In this document: one piece after another, positions 47,806-56,683 of the stretch | How positions within the stretch are numbered: the stretch's first letter is position 1 | How the letters are laid out: each line of letters opens with the position of its first letter | NCBI GenBank assembly: GCA_028683955.1 | Contig: JAQUGR010000005.1 | Location: forward strand, 1-64,000 | From: Bacillota bacterium | GTDB lineage: Bacteria; Bacillota; TC1 | DNA: 64,000 bases | Reading direction: 5' to 3' | Translations under genes and position numbers: made by a program | The notes under the pieces: generated by a model | The model's database searches: none | The model's input: only the letters and a program-made list of their open reading frames with translations | Told to the model about the DNA's origin: nothing

Positions 47806-47850
47806 AAAAGAAAAAAAGGAAGGAATCTAAAACAATTCCTTCCTTTTTAT
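47806..47850. terminator. Terminator after the small Cys-rich protein gene
   Basis: A perfect stem AAAAAGGAAGGAAT/ATTCCTTCCTTTTT with a short loop has A/T runs on both sides. It mainly serves the leftward Cys-rich gene. Confidence 0.85.
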
Positions 47851-47865
47851 TAAAATAAACAATAT

Positions 47866-47994
47866 TTATTTATACATTTGGCAATTTTGACAATTACCAC
47901 CACAAGTTGACTTTTTCTTCTTATGAAAGAAAATCCTTTTAATGCTAAGTCCAATTGCAGAAATGATAAATGCATATATTAAAAAGTCAATCAT
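47866..47994 (-). CDS. FeoB-associated Cys-rich membrane protein
   Basis: The 42-residue protein has one membrane span (MIDFLIYAFIISAIGLSIKR) then a basic stretch and CGGNCQNCQMYK. A single span followed by CGGNCxxC is the signature of the small FeoB-associated Cys-rich family. GGAGG lies eight bases before the ATG at 47994. No feoA or feoB is in the window, so it is an orphan here. It was too short for routine gene calling. Confidence 0.78.
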   Translation of the reverse strand: MIDFLIYAFIISAIGLSIKRIFFHKKKKSTCGGNCQNCQMYK

Positions 47995-48048
47995 CAATCA
48001 TTCCTCCTTCCGATAACAATATAAGTTTAGCACTCTTAACTTTTTTTG

Positions 48049-49158
48049 TCAATTATCATTTTTTTTAATAATATCAGTCATTTCTTGACCTATTACTGTG
48101 GTTATAACAACACAACTTTTAAAACCTGCTGCTACATACAACCCTTCAATTTCTGTTTTGCCAAAAACCGGTTCTAGATCTTGAGTATATGGAGAAGGAA
48201 CACTGAATGTTCTAATAATTTTCAAATCTTTTAAAACAGGATAATACCTAGTTGCGAGCCTGCCCATTTCTCTTAAATGTAATTTTGAAGGTAATCTATT
48301 AATGGTATCAGGGTCCTTGGGACCAGCACTTCCAGTCTCTCCTAGTAAAAAGTTGCCATCGTGACTTTGCATCATGGCCAGGGCACAATTACCAGATCCT
48401 CCATGAGCATCGGTAAAAAATGCAGCTGAAGATAAATAATTAAACATCATCGGTTTAACTGCTTCTGTAACTAAAGCCTCCCCTTTAATATAATCTACGG
48501 GAATACCTATACCCGCCAATTCTCCTAGTTTCTTAGAATAAGCACCGGCTGTTATTATTACATGACGTCCATAAATCTTATCCCCATTTTCAAGTACTAC
48601 TCCTTTAATAACATCACCAACTCTTATATAATCTACAACTTTTGAACCTTCTCTAACATTCAATCCATATTCTTTGCCCTTATTAACAAAAGCATAAACT
48701 AATTTCCAGGGTGTAAGTCTGCCTTGCTTCATATAGGAGGCTCCTTTTAAGATACTTTCATTAATATATGGTTCTATTTTCTTTATAGCCCTAGGATCAA
48801 GGAATTCCACAGGTAGACCATAATCTCTTTTAGAATTATATAATTTTACCAATTCACTCATTTCTACATCATTTTCTGCCACTATCAGACTTCCCATTTC
48901 TCTTAGGTCCAAATTACAACCAAGTGTTTTTTCTAATTGCATTGCTTCTTTAAAACCTCTTAGTGTACGTTCCAAACTAATTCCCATATTAGAATCTTGC
49001 ACTTGAATACAACCATAATTTGCCCCACTGGAACCTGATGCTATTTCTTTTTGTTCAAGTAATATAGTCTTAAAACCTGCTTTGCTTAAATGGTAACTTA
49101 TAGATGAACCAAAGTAACCTCCACCAATAACAATTACATCATAACTATTACTTATCAT
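48049..49158 (-). CDS. FAD-dependent D-amino-acid oxidase-fold dehydrogenase subunit
   Basis: The 369-residue DAO-family flavoprotein begins MISNSYDVIVIGGGYFGSSI. It has the FAD-binding GxGxxG and ADP-ribose acidic end LLEQKEIASG, then GSSGANYGCIQVQDSN, and the C-terminal LYVAAGFKSCVV. It corresponds to the beta subunit of D-hydroxyproline or sarcosine/opine (HcnC/OoxB) dehydrogenases, which oxidises the substrate C-N bond. I start at the ATG at 49158, which has GGAGG six bases upstream. It overlaps the BFD gene by 11 bases. Confidence 0.87.
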   Translation of the reverse strand: MISNSYDVIVIGGGYFGSSISYHLSKAGFKTILLEQKEIASGSSGANYGCIQVQDSNMGISLERTLRGFKEAMQLEKTLGCNLDLREMGSLIVAENDVEMSELVKLYNSKRDYGLPVEFLDPRAIKKIEPYINESILKGASYMKQGRLTPWKLVYAFVNKGKEYGLNVREGSKVVDYIRVGDVIKGVVLENGDKIYGRHVIITAGAYSKKLGELAGIGIPVDYIKGEALVTEAVKPMMFNYLSSAAFFTDAHGGSGNCALAMMQSHDGNFLLGETGSAGPKDPDTINRLPSKLHLREMGRLATRYYPVLKDLKIIRTFSVPSPYTQDLEPVFGKTEIEGLYVAAGFKSCVVITTVIGQEMTDIIKKNDN

Positions 49159-49411
49159 CACCTACCTCCAAATCTCCAATTCTTATTGGTAAATATGGGA
49201 AATTAGGTTTATCCTCTGCTAAAACTTCAATATTTTGGCTTTTTAAGATTTTAATAATTATGGGAGCACAAATTCGCCCTTGGCAACTTCCCATTCCACT
49301 TCGTGTATATTTTTCAATACTAGTTACATTGTGACAGCCGGCTTTAATAGCCAAGATTATTTCACCATAGGTTATTTCTTCACATCTACATATGATTAAA
49401 TTATCATCCAT
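49148..49411 (-). CDS. BFD-type 2Fe-2S protein
   Basis: The 87-residue protein carries the bacterioferritin-associated-ferredoxin fold: LIICRCEEITYGEI (CxC), then GMGSCQGRICAPII (CxxxxC), which together bind one 2Fe-2S cluster. In related dehydrogenases the same domain is fused to the alpha subunit; here it is a separate gene. The ATG at 49411 has AAGGTG upstream. Confidence 0.88.
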   Translation of the reverse strand: MDDNLIICRCEEITYGEIILAIKAGCHNVTSIEKYTRSGMGSCQGRICAPIIIKILKSQNIEVLAEDKPNFPYLPIRIGDLEVGDDK

Positions 49412-49412
49412 T

Positions 49413-49814
49413 TTATTCACCTTTCACTATTCCTCTTGTTATTTCTAAAAATTCAACAGGACCCTTTACTTTTATTAGTGTTGTCTTGTTAAAGGCTTTT
49501 TTCTCAATATATTCAACAACTTCTCCCAATCCAAGAATAAAGCCAAATTCATCTACTAAATTAACTATCTCTCCAATATCAGGTCTATTAACAAACTCAT
49601 AGGGAAATATTAATTCACCCTTTTCTTGATTAATATAAAAAAGAGCTTGACCTGGACAGTTGGCAACGCACAATAAACAACCAACACATTTTTCATCATC
49701 AAATATTGGAGGAGTTGTGAGAGTTTTTTTGAAAATAGCACCCCTCACACATGAAGCAGCACAGGGATTACATGGTATTTCTTGTTTGCAATAGACTTTA
49801 ATTTGATGTTTCAT
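49413..49814 (-). CDS. Ferredoxin with two 4Fe-4S clusters
   Basis: The 133-residue protein has CKQEIPCNPCAASCVRGAI (Cys 9, 15, 18, 22) and CVGCLLCVANCPG (Cys 43, 46, 49, 53), enough for two 4Fe-4S clusters, followed by an 80-residue domain. It probably passes electrons out of the flavin dehydrogenase. AGGAGG is seven bases from the ATG at 49814; another in-frame ATG lies at 49820. Confidence 0.86.
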   Translation of the reverse strand: MKHQIKVYCKQEIPCNPCAASCVRGAIFKKTLTTPPIFDDEKCVGCLLCVANCPGQALFYINQEKGELIFPYEFVNRPDIGEIVNLVDEFGFILGLGEVVEYIEKKAFNKTTLIKVKGPVEFLEITRGIVKGE

Positions 49815-50865
49815 CCTCATACCTCCTAATTATCTCTTGCTTGAAAGTTTTTCGTTTTTCTCCAAAAAAGCCACTTCTTAAATCGGATAATCTTTCAATA
49901 ATTACTTGAATTTCTTTATCATCAACTTTAAATCCAATATTTTGAGCAGCTGCTAGTCCTGCTATGCGTCCTTCATCTAAGGCTGTATTTGCTTCTTCTA
50001 TGGCTGTTAGATCTCCTGCTACAAAGATATTATTTATAGTAGTTTCCATTCTACTATCATGTAATGGGATCATCCCTCCAAATGCCTCACTATATATAGT
50101 CTTACAACCAAGGCTTACAGCGACTCTACTGTTAGTCCTTAGTCCTACTGCTAAAACTATTGTGTCACAATCAATTATCTTTTCTTCCTTAGTCAATAAA
50201 TCTACTATTTTCCCAGCGATAACATGGTCTTTTCCAATAGCTTCTACAATTGTATGGCTAGTAAATATTGGTATACCGAGTTTTCTGATTTTATTTAAAT
50301 GGACTTCATATCCGGTCACTCTATCTTGGAATTCAACAATTGCTTTTATTTTGATTCCAGCCTGTATAAGTTGATAGGCTGTTATCAAGCCAATATTTCC
50401 TGATCCTATAATAACTATTTCTTGTCCTACTTTTATTCCGTGTATGTTGGCAAAGGTTTGGGCACAGCCTGCGGTCATTACTCCTGGAATTGTCCAGTTT
50501 TTAAAAGGCAAGCCTTTTTCTATTCCTCCAGTTGCGAGTATTAGAGCTTTTGTTGAAATAAAATCTACACTGTTATTATGACTTAATATAATATTGCCCT
50601 TATCGTCAAAGCCTTGACAGATTGTTTCTCCCATATAGGTAACTCCATTGTCCAATGCTTGTTTTATAAGTGTTTGGGCAATTTGATTACCTCTCATACC
50701 TGCATAGTGTTCTTTAGAGCCAAAGAATTTATGTATTTGTTTAAAGAGTTGTCCGCCTGGTAGTTTATTTTCATCTACTAATAGAACTTTTGCTCCCTTT
50801 TTGCTAGCTTCTATTGATGCTCCAAGGCCAGCAGGTCCTCCGCCAATTACTACAATATCCCACAT
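49798..50865 (-). CDS. FAD/NAD(P)-binding dehydrogenase subunit (HcnB/OoxA-like)
   Basis: The 355-residue pyridine-nucleotide-disulfide-type flavoprotein begins MWDIVVIGGGPAGLGASIEA, then LLVDENKLPGGQLF, ALILATGGIEKGLPF, a second nucleotide site EIVIIGSGNIGLITAYQL, and the FAD-closing IFVAGDLTAIEEAN. It corresponds to the alpha subunit of hydrogen-cyanide-synthase-like or D-hydroxyproline dehydrogenase complexes, without the fused BFD domain. Its ATG lies one base from the previous stop. Confidence 0.88.
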   Translation of the reverse strand: MWDIVVIGGGPAGLGASIEASKKGAKVLLVDENKLPGGQLFKQIHKFFGSKEHYAGMRGNQIAQTLIKQALDNGVTYMGETICQGFDDKGNIILSHNNSVDFISTKALILATGGIEKGLPFKNWTIPGVMTAGCAQTFANIHGIKVGQEIVIIGSGNIGLITAYQLIQAGIKIKAIVEFQDRVTGYEVHLNKIRKLGIPIFTSHTIVEAIGKDHVIAGKIVDLLTKEEKIIDCDTIVLAVGLRTNSRVAVSLGCKTIYSEAFGGMIPLHDSRMETTINNIFVAGDLTAIEEANTALDEGRIAGLAAAQNIGFKVDDKEIQVIIERLSDLRSGFFGEKRKTFKQEIIRRYEDETSN

Positions 50866-51165
50866 TTATTCACCTTCTCCTTGTGTCTCTATTTTTTGAT
50901 TTGCTTCTAATTTGGTTATACAGCTTTTTATATTGGGAATTCCATTTAAGATAACACTACAATCTGAACACTGACCTATGCCGCAAAACAACCCTCTTTT
51001 TTCTTTTAACTTTCTTGTTATTCTAAAATATTTTATACCATTGGCAATTAATGCTCCTGCAATAGTGTCTCCTTCTTTGCCAATATATTCCACACCATTG
51101 AAGGTAAAGGGTATATCAGCCCTCTCTTCAAAGTCTAGTATTGGATGTTCTTTAATTCTGTTCAT
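50866..51165 (-). CDS. HcnA-like 2Fe-2S small subunit
   Basis: From the ATG at 51165 (AAGGGG seven bases upstream) the product has 99 residues. It has a beta-grasp 2Fe-2S domain with FTFNGVEYIGKEGDTIAGAL, RGLFCGIGQCSDCSVILNG (CxxxxCxxC) and SCITKLE, as in HcnA and the gamma subunit of D-hydroxyproline dehydrogenase. It is the first gene of the five-gene flavin/Fe-S operon. Confidence 0.87.
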   Translation of the reverse strand: MNRIKEHPILDFEERADIPFTFNGVEYIGKEGDTIAGALIANGIKYFRITRKLKEKRGLFCGIGQCSDCSVILNGIPNIKSCITKLEANQKIETQGEGE

Positions 51166-51186
51166 AACAAGCCCCTTTCCGTTTTT

Positions 51187-51224
51187 AACAAAAAAGACCC
51201 ACACTGCATCAGCAGTATGGGCCC
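51187..51224 (-). terminator. Leader terminator before the flavin/Fe-S operon
   Basis: A 12-bp GC-rich stem with a G-T pair or two (51196-51207 with 51212-51223) and loop ATCA is followed by six T on the minus strand. It lies between the promoter at 51255-51283 and the first gene, so most initiations would have to read through it. It is either a conditional attenuator or the terminator of the upstream lipoprotein gene. Confidence 0.75.
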
Positions 51225-51254
51225 AAACCAGTTAATAATATCTAATTCAATTGC

Positions 51255-51283
51255 ATTATATAATATGTTTTTTTAAATATCAA
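51255..51283 (-). promoter_or_regulatory. Promoter of the flavin/Fe-S dehydrogenase operon
   Basis: On the minus strand TTGATA (51278-51283) and a perfect TATAAT (51255-51260) are 17 bases apart. The expected transcript start near 51248 gives a leader of about 83 bases containing a terminator hairpin. Confidence 0.8.
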
Positions 51284-51300
51284 GTTTTTGATTAAATTAT

Positions 51301-52362
51301 TTAATTCAACTTAATAGCTTTTGAATAATCTGCTTTTAAATATTCACCGTTTTGAAGGTAAATATGTCCTGATGAATAATTATCTCCATCAATTGTTGGA
51401 ATTACTTTATCAGCACTGTAATATGATCCAAATGTGCTTACTATTGAGTGAAGTAACATTGTTTCATAATATGATCCTGCACTCATTTCAGATATAAAAG
51501 CCCCACTTAAATCGATATGTACTGTGGCATATTTATCAAGGTACAAAGAATTTATCTTAGTATTGGTTGTTAGAACATTTCCAATATTCAGATTTTTCAT
51601 GCCATCTGTATATTTAGCTTTATAGGCACTTTCAAGCACTTGTCTTGTAATGTCGTTAGTGTTAAATTCTACATTGGCTACTATGTAGTAGTATTTATCC
51701 TTATCAAGATTAGGGTAATAAAATCTTACTTGGCTAGTATATGGCATATCATTTACTACTTTTTCTAGTGAAGAGCTTATTTCATCTGTACCAGTTATAT
51801 ATTTACTTTGAACTAAGCCTACATCTTTAGCATAATAATCTTTTGTAGTTCCATTTGAATCTATAGTTGTTACTTCTATTGCATTAAATTCTCCATAAGG
51901 AACTGTGACTTTAACATCTATTCCTGTAATTTCTCTTTTGTTCCCATCAGCCAATGTCCAAGAATTACCTTTTACTAACGGTTCTTGTAACAAGATATTT
52001 TCAGTAAAATCACTTATTAAACTTGGATTTCTAAGATAGTCTTCTCTATAATAGGTTTCGCCTTGTGTATAAAGTTCCTTAAGTACTCCATCTTTAAGTT
52101 CATAAATTTTAGCAAGTGATGTTCCAGGATTGTCGACTTTTACTTGGAATCTATCTTCTAGCGTATAGTCAACAAAAGTGGAATATTCTGCAAACTCATT
52201 ACCATCACCTTTATAAAAATATTTAGTGTCTTCTAATACTGGGTAATAGTCTGCAAGTTTTAATTCATCAGTTGTATTATTATTATTGTTGTCTGTTGTC
52301 TGATTGCAACCAAAGGCTAAAACAACCATTAATAGCAACAATATTGTTAAAATTCTTCTCAT
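51301..52362 (-). CDS. GerMN-domain lipoprotein
   Basis: The 353-residue protein starts at the ATG at 52362 (GAGGTGAT upstream). It has a lipoprotein signal (ILTILLLLMVVLAFGC, Cys19-20 region), an Asn/Thr-rich linker, a beta-rich middle domain and a C-terminal GerMN domain (VRFYYPNLDKDKYYYI; INSLYLDKYATVHIDLSGAF; LLHSIVSTFGSYYSADKV). GerMN domains occur in spore-germination and sporulation lipoproteins, but also in non-spore lipoproteins, so sporulation is not proved. Confidence 0.83.
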   Translation of the reverse strand: MRRILTILLLLMVVLAFGCNQTTDNNNNNTTDELKLADYYPVLEDTKYFYKGDGNEFAEYSTFVDYTLEDRFQVKVDNPGTSLAKIYELKDGVLKELYTQGETYYREDYLRNPSLISDFTENILLQEPLVKGNSWTLADGNKREITGIDVKVTVPYGEFNAIEVTTIDSNGTTKDYYAKDVGLVQSKYITGTDEISSSLEKVVNDMPYTSQVRFYYPNLDKDKYYYIVANVEFNTNDITRQVLESAYKAKYTDGMKNLNIGNVLTTNTKINSLYLDKYATVHIDLSGAFISEMSAGSYYETMLLHSIVSTFGSYYSADKVIPTIDGDNYSSGHIYLQNGEYLKADYSKAIKLN

Positions 52363-52440
52363 TGAAATCACCTCATTTCAGTATATTTCCTAAATTAATT
52401 ATATCATATATAAAATTTATTTTATCAATATTTTGACAAA

Positions 52441-52472
52441 TAAAAGTCCCACCTTAAAACATAAGGTGGGAC
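52441..52472 (-). terminator. Terminator after the TM2-domain gene
   Basis: A perfect 11-bp stem GTCCCACCTTA/TAAGGTGGGAC with a 5-base loop is followed by TTTTATTT on the minus strand. Confidence 0.85.
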
Positions 52473-52496
52473 ATATAAGACATTTTTAATTTAATT

Positions 52497-52718
52497 CTAT
52501 TTAGCATCCCAATTTGACACTGGAAGTCCAGCTTGATCTGTAAAACTACCAACTATAATCATAATCAGGTCAATCAATGTACCAATACCACATATTCCAC
52601 CAGTTAATAACCAAAGAATCCCTGTTCCTGTTTTACCTACATAGAAACGGTGAATTCCCAATACTCCAACAAAGATACATAATAAAAGGGCTGTTAATCT
52701 TGATTTTGATGATTCCAT
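52497..52718 (-). CDS. TM2-domain membrane protein
   Basis: From the ATG at 52718 the product has 73 residues with two spans: [23 protein letters not shown] then [22 protein letters not shown]. GxxGxHRFYxG followed by a Gly-rich second span and Asp is the TM2 signature. It ends [15 protein letters not shown]. Its role is unknown. Confidence 0.87.
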   Translation of the reverse strand: MESSKSRLTALLLCIFVGVLGIHRFYVGKTGTGILWLLTGGICGIGTLIDLIMIIVGSFTDQAGLPVSNWDAK

Positions 52719-52789
52719 AATTTTACCGCCTTCCAAAAATATTTTATTATTTATATTATATTACTCAACAATCTTATAGTCAAATATAT

Positions 52790-53293
52790 CTATGATTTCG
52801 ATCTTTTCCTATTTATTATCATATAATATATAATATAACCAATTATTGCTCCCATAACATTAAAGATAATATCATCAATATCACTAATACCATTATTAAA
52901 AATCCATTGAAGAAACTCAATGGAAAAAGATATTAAACCAGCAAGTAATATTGTGGATAAAAACTTAAACTTTCTACCCAATAAAATCCCCATTGGAATA
53001 AACCAGATAATATTACCAAGAGAAGGATATAAAAAGGTCCATAGGCCACCTCTTAATTGATAAATTGTCCATACCAGAGGTTCCATTTGCCATTGTCCTC
53101 TAATCCCAAAAGGGTTTATACCACCTCTAATAACAGTTATCTCAATAAGTGCACCTAAATAAAAAATAGACAAAACAACCGGAATGGATATTTTTTTATT
53201 TCTAAATTTTTGTACAACACTATAAACTATCAAAAGACCAAAAGCAAAAAGCAATGCTCTTAGAGTATAGAACAAAATACCTTGAAGTGACAT
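52790..53293 (-). CDS. VanZ-like family membrane protein
   Basis: The 167-residue protein has about four spans and VanZ-type marks: LGNIIWFIPMGILLGRKFKF, then ISFSIEFLQWIFNNGISDIDDIIFN and GAIIGYIIY. VanZ relatives raise teicoplanin tolerance in some species by unknown means. It lies just downstream of the bacteriocin transporter genes. Confidence 0.87.
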   Translation of the reverse strand: MSLQGILFYTLRALLFAFGLLIVYSVVQKFRNKKISIPVVLSIFYLGALIEITVIRGGINPFGIRGQWQMEPLVWTIYQLRGGLWTFLYPSLGNIIWFIPMGILLGRKFKFLSTILLAGLISFSIEFLQWIFNNGISDIDDIIFNVMGAIIGYIIYYMIINRKRSKS

Positions 53294-53310
53294 GATTACT
53301 CCTTAATATA

Positions 53311-53341
53311 AAATAGGTGAAGTATAACTTCACCTATTAAT
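53311..53341 (-). terminator. Terminator after the DUF5362-like gene
   Basis: A perfect 12-bp stem AATAGGTGAAGT/ACTTCACCTATT with loop ATA is followed by TTATATT on the minus strand, just upstream of the VanZ-like ribosome binding site. Confidence 0.7.
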
Positions 53342-53362
53342 AACTAATGTATAAAAATAATA

Positions 53363-53713
53363 TTAGTATGCATAACCACTATAACTTGCAACAATAGCCA
53401 TTATAAAAAGAAAATAAAATATTGCTAAAATTATTCCCATTGCAATTGAAACTATAGTACCAATACCAATCATCTTAAAAAACTTACCATAAAGTGTAAT
53501 AACTTCCTCATAATCTCCAGCTGTTAAATCATCAGTTCTCATACTGATTTTTTTCAACTCATCAGTTGCATTGTTTAATTTAATATAACCAAGTAACATG
53601 ATAACCCCAACTGGAATACCAACACATGATAACATTGATAATCCACTAGTAATAAACCCAAATATTGCTACAACTCGACCCCATGTAACGGCTTCTTTAA
53701 TTTTTAAATTCAT
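53363..53713 (-). CDS. Small integral membrane protein, DUF5362-like
   Basis: The 116-residue protein has two pairs of spans (VVAIFGFITSGLSMLSCVGI, GVIMLLGYIKL and IGIGTIVSIAMGIILAIFYF, FIMAIVASYSGYAY) around a soluble loop (LKKISMRTDDLTAGDYEEV). The layout resembles DUF5362 proteins. It lies between the bacteriocin ABC ATPase and VanZ and could contribute to producer immunity, but this is a guess from position. Confidence 0.65.
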   Translation of the reverse strand: MNLKIKEAVTWGRVVAIFGFITSGLSMLSCVGIPVGVIMLLGYIKLNNATDELKKISMRTDDLTAGDYEEVITLYGKFFKMIGIGTIVSIAMGIILAIFYFLFIMAIVASYSGYAY

Positions 53714-53762
53714 TTAATTCACCCTCTCAACATTATTTAGTTAATTGTATCATATCTTATCC

Positions 53763-54431
53763 TTATATTGAAGATGATATTAAATTGTCCATGGTAATCT
53801 TAATAATCTGGTTACATTCTTTTGCCACTTCCAGATTATGAGTTACTATCAAAATAGTTTTACCCTGTTTGTTCAAAGTATGCAGGAAGTCTAAAATCAT
53901 GGAAGCATTTCTATCATCTAGCGAACCTGTAGGTTCATCAGCTAAAATTACCTCACAAGGTTTAAGCAAAGCTCTGGCAATGGATACTCTTTGTTGTTCT
54001 CCCCCACTTAGTTGAAATACTTTCTTATTACCAAAGCCTTCTAGACCTACTTTAGCCAGTATCTTCTTCTTCATTTCTTCTTTTTTAAAAATACTTTCAT
54101 TAACATACTTTAATCCAATGTCCAGATTATAGTCTACTGTTTGATTATCTATTAAGGCAAAATTTTGAAAAAGATAATTAATCTTCGACCTTAAATATCT
54201 GGTCTTTTGACCTACGTATTTATCATTGATTGTCTCTTCGTCAATTATCAGTTTACCCCTATCAGCCTTCTCTAAAAGTCCAATAATATTTAAAAGGGTG
54301 GTTTTACCAGATCCACTTTCGCCTACTATTGCGGTCATACTTCCTCTTGGTATTTCTAGATTAATATTTTTTAATATGACCTGGTCTCCGAACTTTTTAC
54401 TTATATCTTTTAATTTTATTATTGGTTCCAT
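53763..54431 (-). CDS. Lactococcin 972-type bacteriocin ABC transporter ATPase
   Basis: The 222-residue ATPase has Walker A GESGSGKTTLLNIIGLLEKA, Q-loop INYLFQNFALIDNQTVDYNL, signature QLSGGEQQRVSIARALL, Walker B VILADEPTGSLDD and VTHN. The ALIDNQTVxxNL wording is typical of ATPases paired with lactococcin 972 precursors. The ATG is one base from the permease stop codon, so the two are coupled. It probably powers export or self-protection. Confidence 0.9.
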   Translation of the reverse strand: MEPIIKLKDISKKFGDQVILKNINLEIPRGSMTAIVGESGSGKTTLLNIIGLLEKADRGKLIIDEETINDKYVGQKTRYLRSKINYLFQNFALIDNQTVDYNLDIGLKYVNESIFKKEEMKKKILAKVGLEGFGNKKVFQLSGGEQQRVSIARALLKPCEVILADEPTGSLDDRNASMILDFLHTLNKQGKTILIVTHNLEVAKECNQIIKITMDNLISSSI

Positions 54432-54432
54432 T

Positions 54433-56637
54433 TTAGTTTCCTTTCAGTATGTCCTTAATATTTTTTCTTTCATATATTCTAATGAAAATATATGAAGTAA
54501 TTAAATCAAGAAGGAGTATACAAATTAATAAAATAGTCAAGGCTATCATCTCTGTTTTATTCCAGTGGACAAAGTAGAAAGCTGGTAAATAGATGATATA
54601 TAGCAACATAGTATTTAAAAGTTTCTTCCCATGTCGTGCCATAAAACTGTAGCCATTTAGCATTTTAATGCTTAATTCCATTTTTTCCTTTTCCATATAG
54701 ATCATGATGGAGTAGGCTATTAGTATTCCAATGGTTATGCCAGCAATCCCGAATATAACTGCTATTTGACTAAGTGCATCAAGGTAGAAGTTAACTTGAC
54801 CTGCAACACTTCCATATATACTGTAAGCTTGAAAATAATAGGCACTAAGTCCTAGTTCAGCTACCTTATCACTTATGGAAATAAAGGGTTCTTCCGGATT
54901 ATCAGTCTTAATAAAGTAACCTCCATTATTTGATATATCATATATCATACTTGCTTTATTAGTATTTACAACTACCACTCTATCCTTGACCATATTATTA
55001 GTCTCAGGACTGATAGATAAATCATAAGTAAAGTATTCCTGGCCATTTCTTATTATTATAATCTCTAACTTCCCAAACTCCTTGTCAAAATATTCTGGTG
55101 CAGCTTCAAAACCTGCTTTTTGCTCTTTTAATCTCCCCTCTTTAAATTGGATTGGCATATCATGAATTGAATACCAATTATTTTCAAAACTATATTTAAT
55201 ATCATCTGCGTAGCTAGCATATTTTTCAGGCACCAATATATAATTAATATTTTCACTATCGTTAACAACAACCTTTTTATTATTAATATCATAAATAGGA
55301 TATTTTTTTAGATAATTATTATTTATATTAATACTTCTATATATAATATTTTCTAATTCTCTTAGTTTTGGATCTATTGCCTCACTTTTAGAGTCTTCAT
55401 CTACTTTAAATTGAATACCACCTTGTTCATTAGCATATACATAAAGTTTTTTATTCTGAACCATTTCCCATATCATATCTTCGAAGGTAGGATTTTGATT
55501 ATCATAACTTAAAGATACTTGAGCATAATTGATGGTATCCTCCCATTTCTTAACATTCTCAAAATAGAAGTTATATACAGGAACATATAGCTTTAGCGCA
55601 AAAATGAATAAACCAATAAGAATACCAGTAAAAACAATCTTAAAACCACCGCTTAAACGTTTAACAATATGTACAGGTTTCATATTCTTAATAGCAGAAG
55701 AAATTGTAATTCTATTAATGTATGACAGAGGTATTAAAAGAATTAACAAAACTACTAAAAATAAAATACTTGTATATATAAAGGATTTAAATACTAACTC
55801 CATATATAACAAACTACTAAATTTAAAATACAAAAGACCAATAATTATATAGCTAATTATTACCCCAATCAAAAAGACTAGCCCAATACCTCTAACATAT
55901 TCCCACTTTAATCTTCTAACACTATAACCATTTAACTTTTTAACTCCAAGATCCTTAAATCTTGATATTAAATCATAAACAACTACCAATATAGATAAAA
56001 GAAAGACAATTATCATAGGTATAATTTTTAAGATTGGTGGTATTACTACTCTTGTATTATGAAAACCACTTTCTCTACTAACTTCCACCCCTAAATTACT
56101 TTTAAGGTCATTTAGGAATGAATCAAATTTAGCCTTTTCAACATTTACTGAGTAATACCCAGATAAGACATATTTCTCACTTTTTAGGTTTTCAAAGGTA
56201 GCTATTTTAAAGCTAATATCAGGGTTTAAAACTAATATTTTCCCCACCATACTTTTATCTTCAGTATTTTTACTGCTTAAATAATTGTTGCTCTTATCAT
56301 AATCACCTAACCCTTTGCCTGTTATCCTTATATTCCCAAAAACCTTATTACTATCTTTCATATATACGTATTTAATTAAATTCAAGGTCTGACCTGGTGG
56401 GTTGTTATAGACCTTATATATAATATCCGCATCATACTCTTCTGCTACTTTTTGTATGGTATCTATTGTTGAAACTCTATTGCGTTCATTAATTTCTTTT
56501 TCAATTTTTATTGTTATCGATTGTTCTTCTCCGCTTTTAAATATTTTATCGTTCAAAGAATTGTTTTGCATATCATAAAATACAAAGAAAGAGAGGAGAA
56601 TATTGATTATAAATAGACTTAATAATATTTTACGCAC
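54433..56637 (-). CDS. Lactococcin 972-type bacteriocin-associated permease (DUF1430)
   Basis: The 734-residue membrane protein has an N-terminal span, an extracytoplasmic domain of about 160 residues, a group of spans near 205-300 (ILKIIPMIIVFLLSILVVVYDL; GVIISYIIIGLLYFKFSSLL), a span near 335, a second large outside domain (about 360-600) and three C-terminal spans with the FtsX-like ELSIKMLNGYSFMARHGKKL. This is the bacteriocin-associated seven-span architecture found next to lactococcin 972 genes. It lies 46 bases after the precursor gene. Confidence 0.88.
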   Translation of the reverse strand: MRKILLSLFIINILLSFFVFYDMQNNSLNDKIFKSGEEQSITIKIEKEINERNRVSTIDTIQKVAEEYDADIIYKVYNNPPGQTLNLIKYVYMKDSNKVFGNIRITGKGLGDYDKSNNYLSSKNTEDKSMVGKILVLNPDISFKIATFENLKSEKYVLSGYYSVNVEKAKFDSFLNDLKSNLGVEVSRESGFHNTRVVIPPILKIIPMIIVFLLSILVVVYDLISRFKDLGVKKLNGYSVRRLKWEYVRGIGLVFLIGVIISYIIIGLLYFKFSSLLYMELVFKSFIYTSILFLVVLLILLIPLSYINRITISSAIKNMKPVHIVKRLSGGFKIVFTGILIGLFIFALKLYVPVYNFYFENVKKWEDTINYAQVSLSYDNQNPTFEDMIWEMVQNKKLYVYANEQGGIQFKVDEDSKSEAIDPKLRELENIIYRSININNNYLKKYPIYDINNKKVVVNDSENINYILVPEKYASYADDIKYSFENNWYSIHDMPIQFKEGRLKEQKAGFEAAPEYFDKEFGKLEIIIIRNGQEYFTYDLSISPETNNMVKDRVVVVNTNKASMIYDISNNGGYFIKTDNPEEPFISISDKVAELGLSAYYFQAYSIYGSVAGQVNFYLDALSQIAVIFGIAGITIGILIAYSIMIYMEKEKMELSIKMLNGYSFMARHGKKLLNTMLLYIIYLPAFYFVHWNKTEMIALTILLICILLLDLITSYIFIRIYERKNIKDILKGN

Positions 56638-56683
56638 TGGTTCACCTCTCTTTCTTCTTTTGACTAGATAGAACTTTTATTAA

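Noticed and set aside
51301-52362. GerMN lipoprotein as proof that the organism forms spores
   Set aside because: GerMN domains also occur in non-sporulating bacteria, and no other sporulation gene is in the window.
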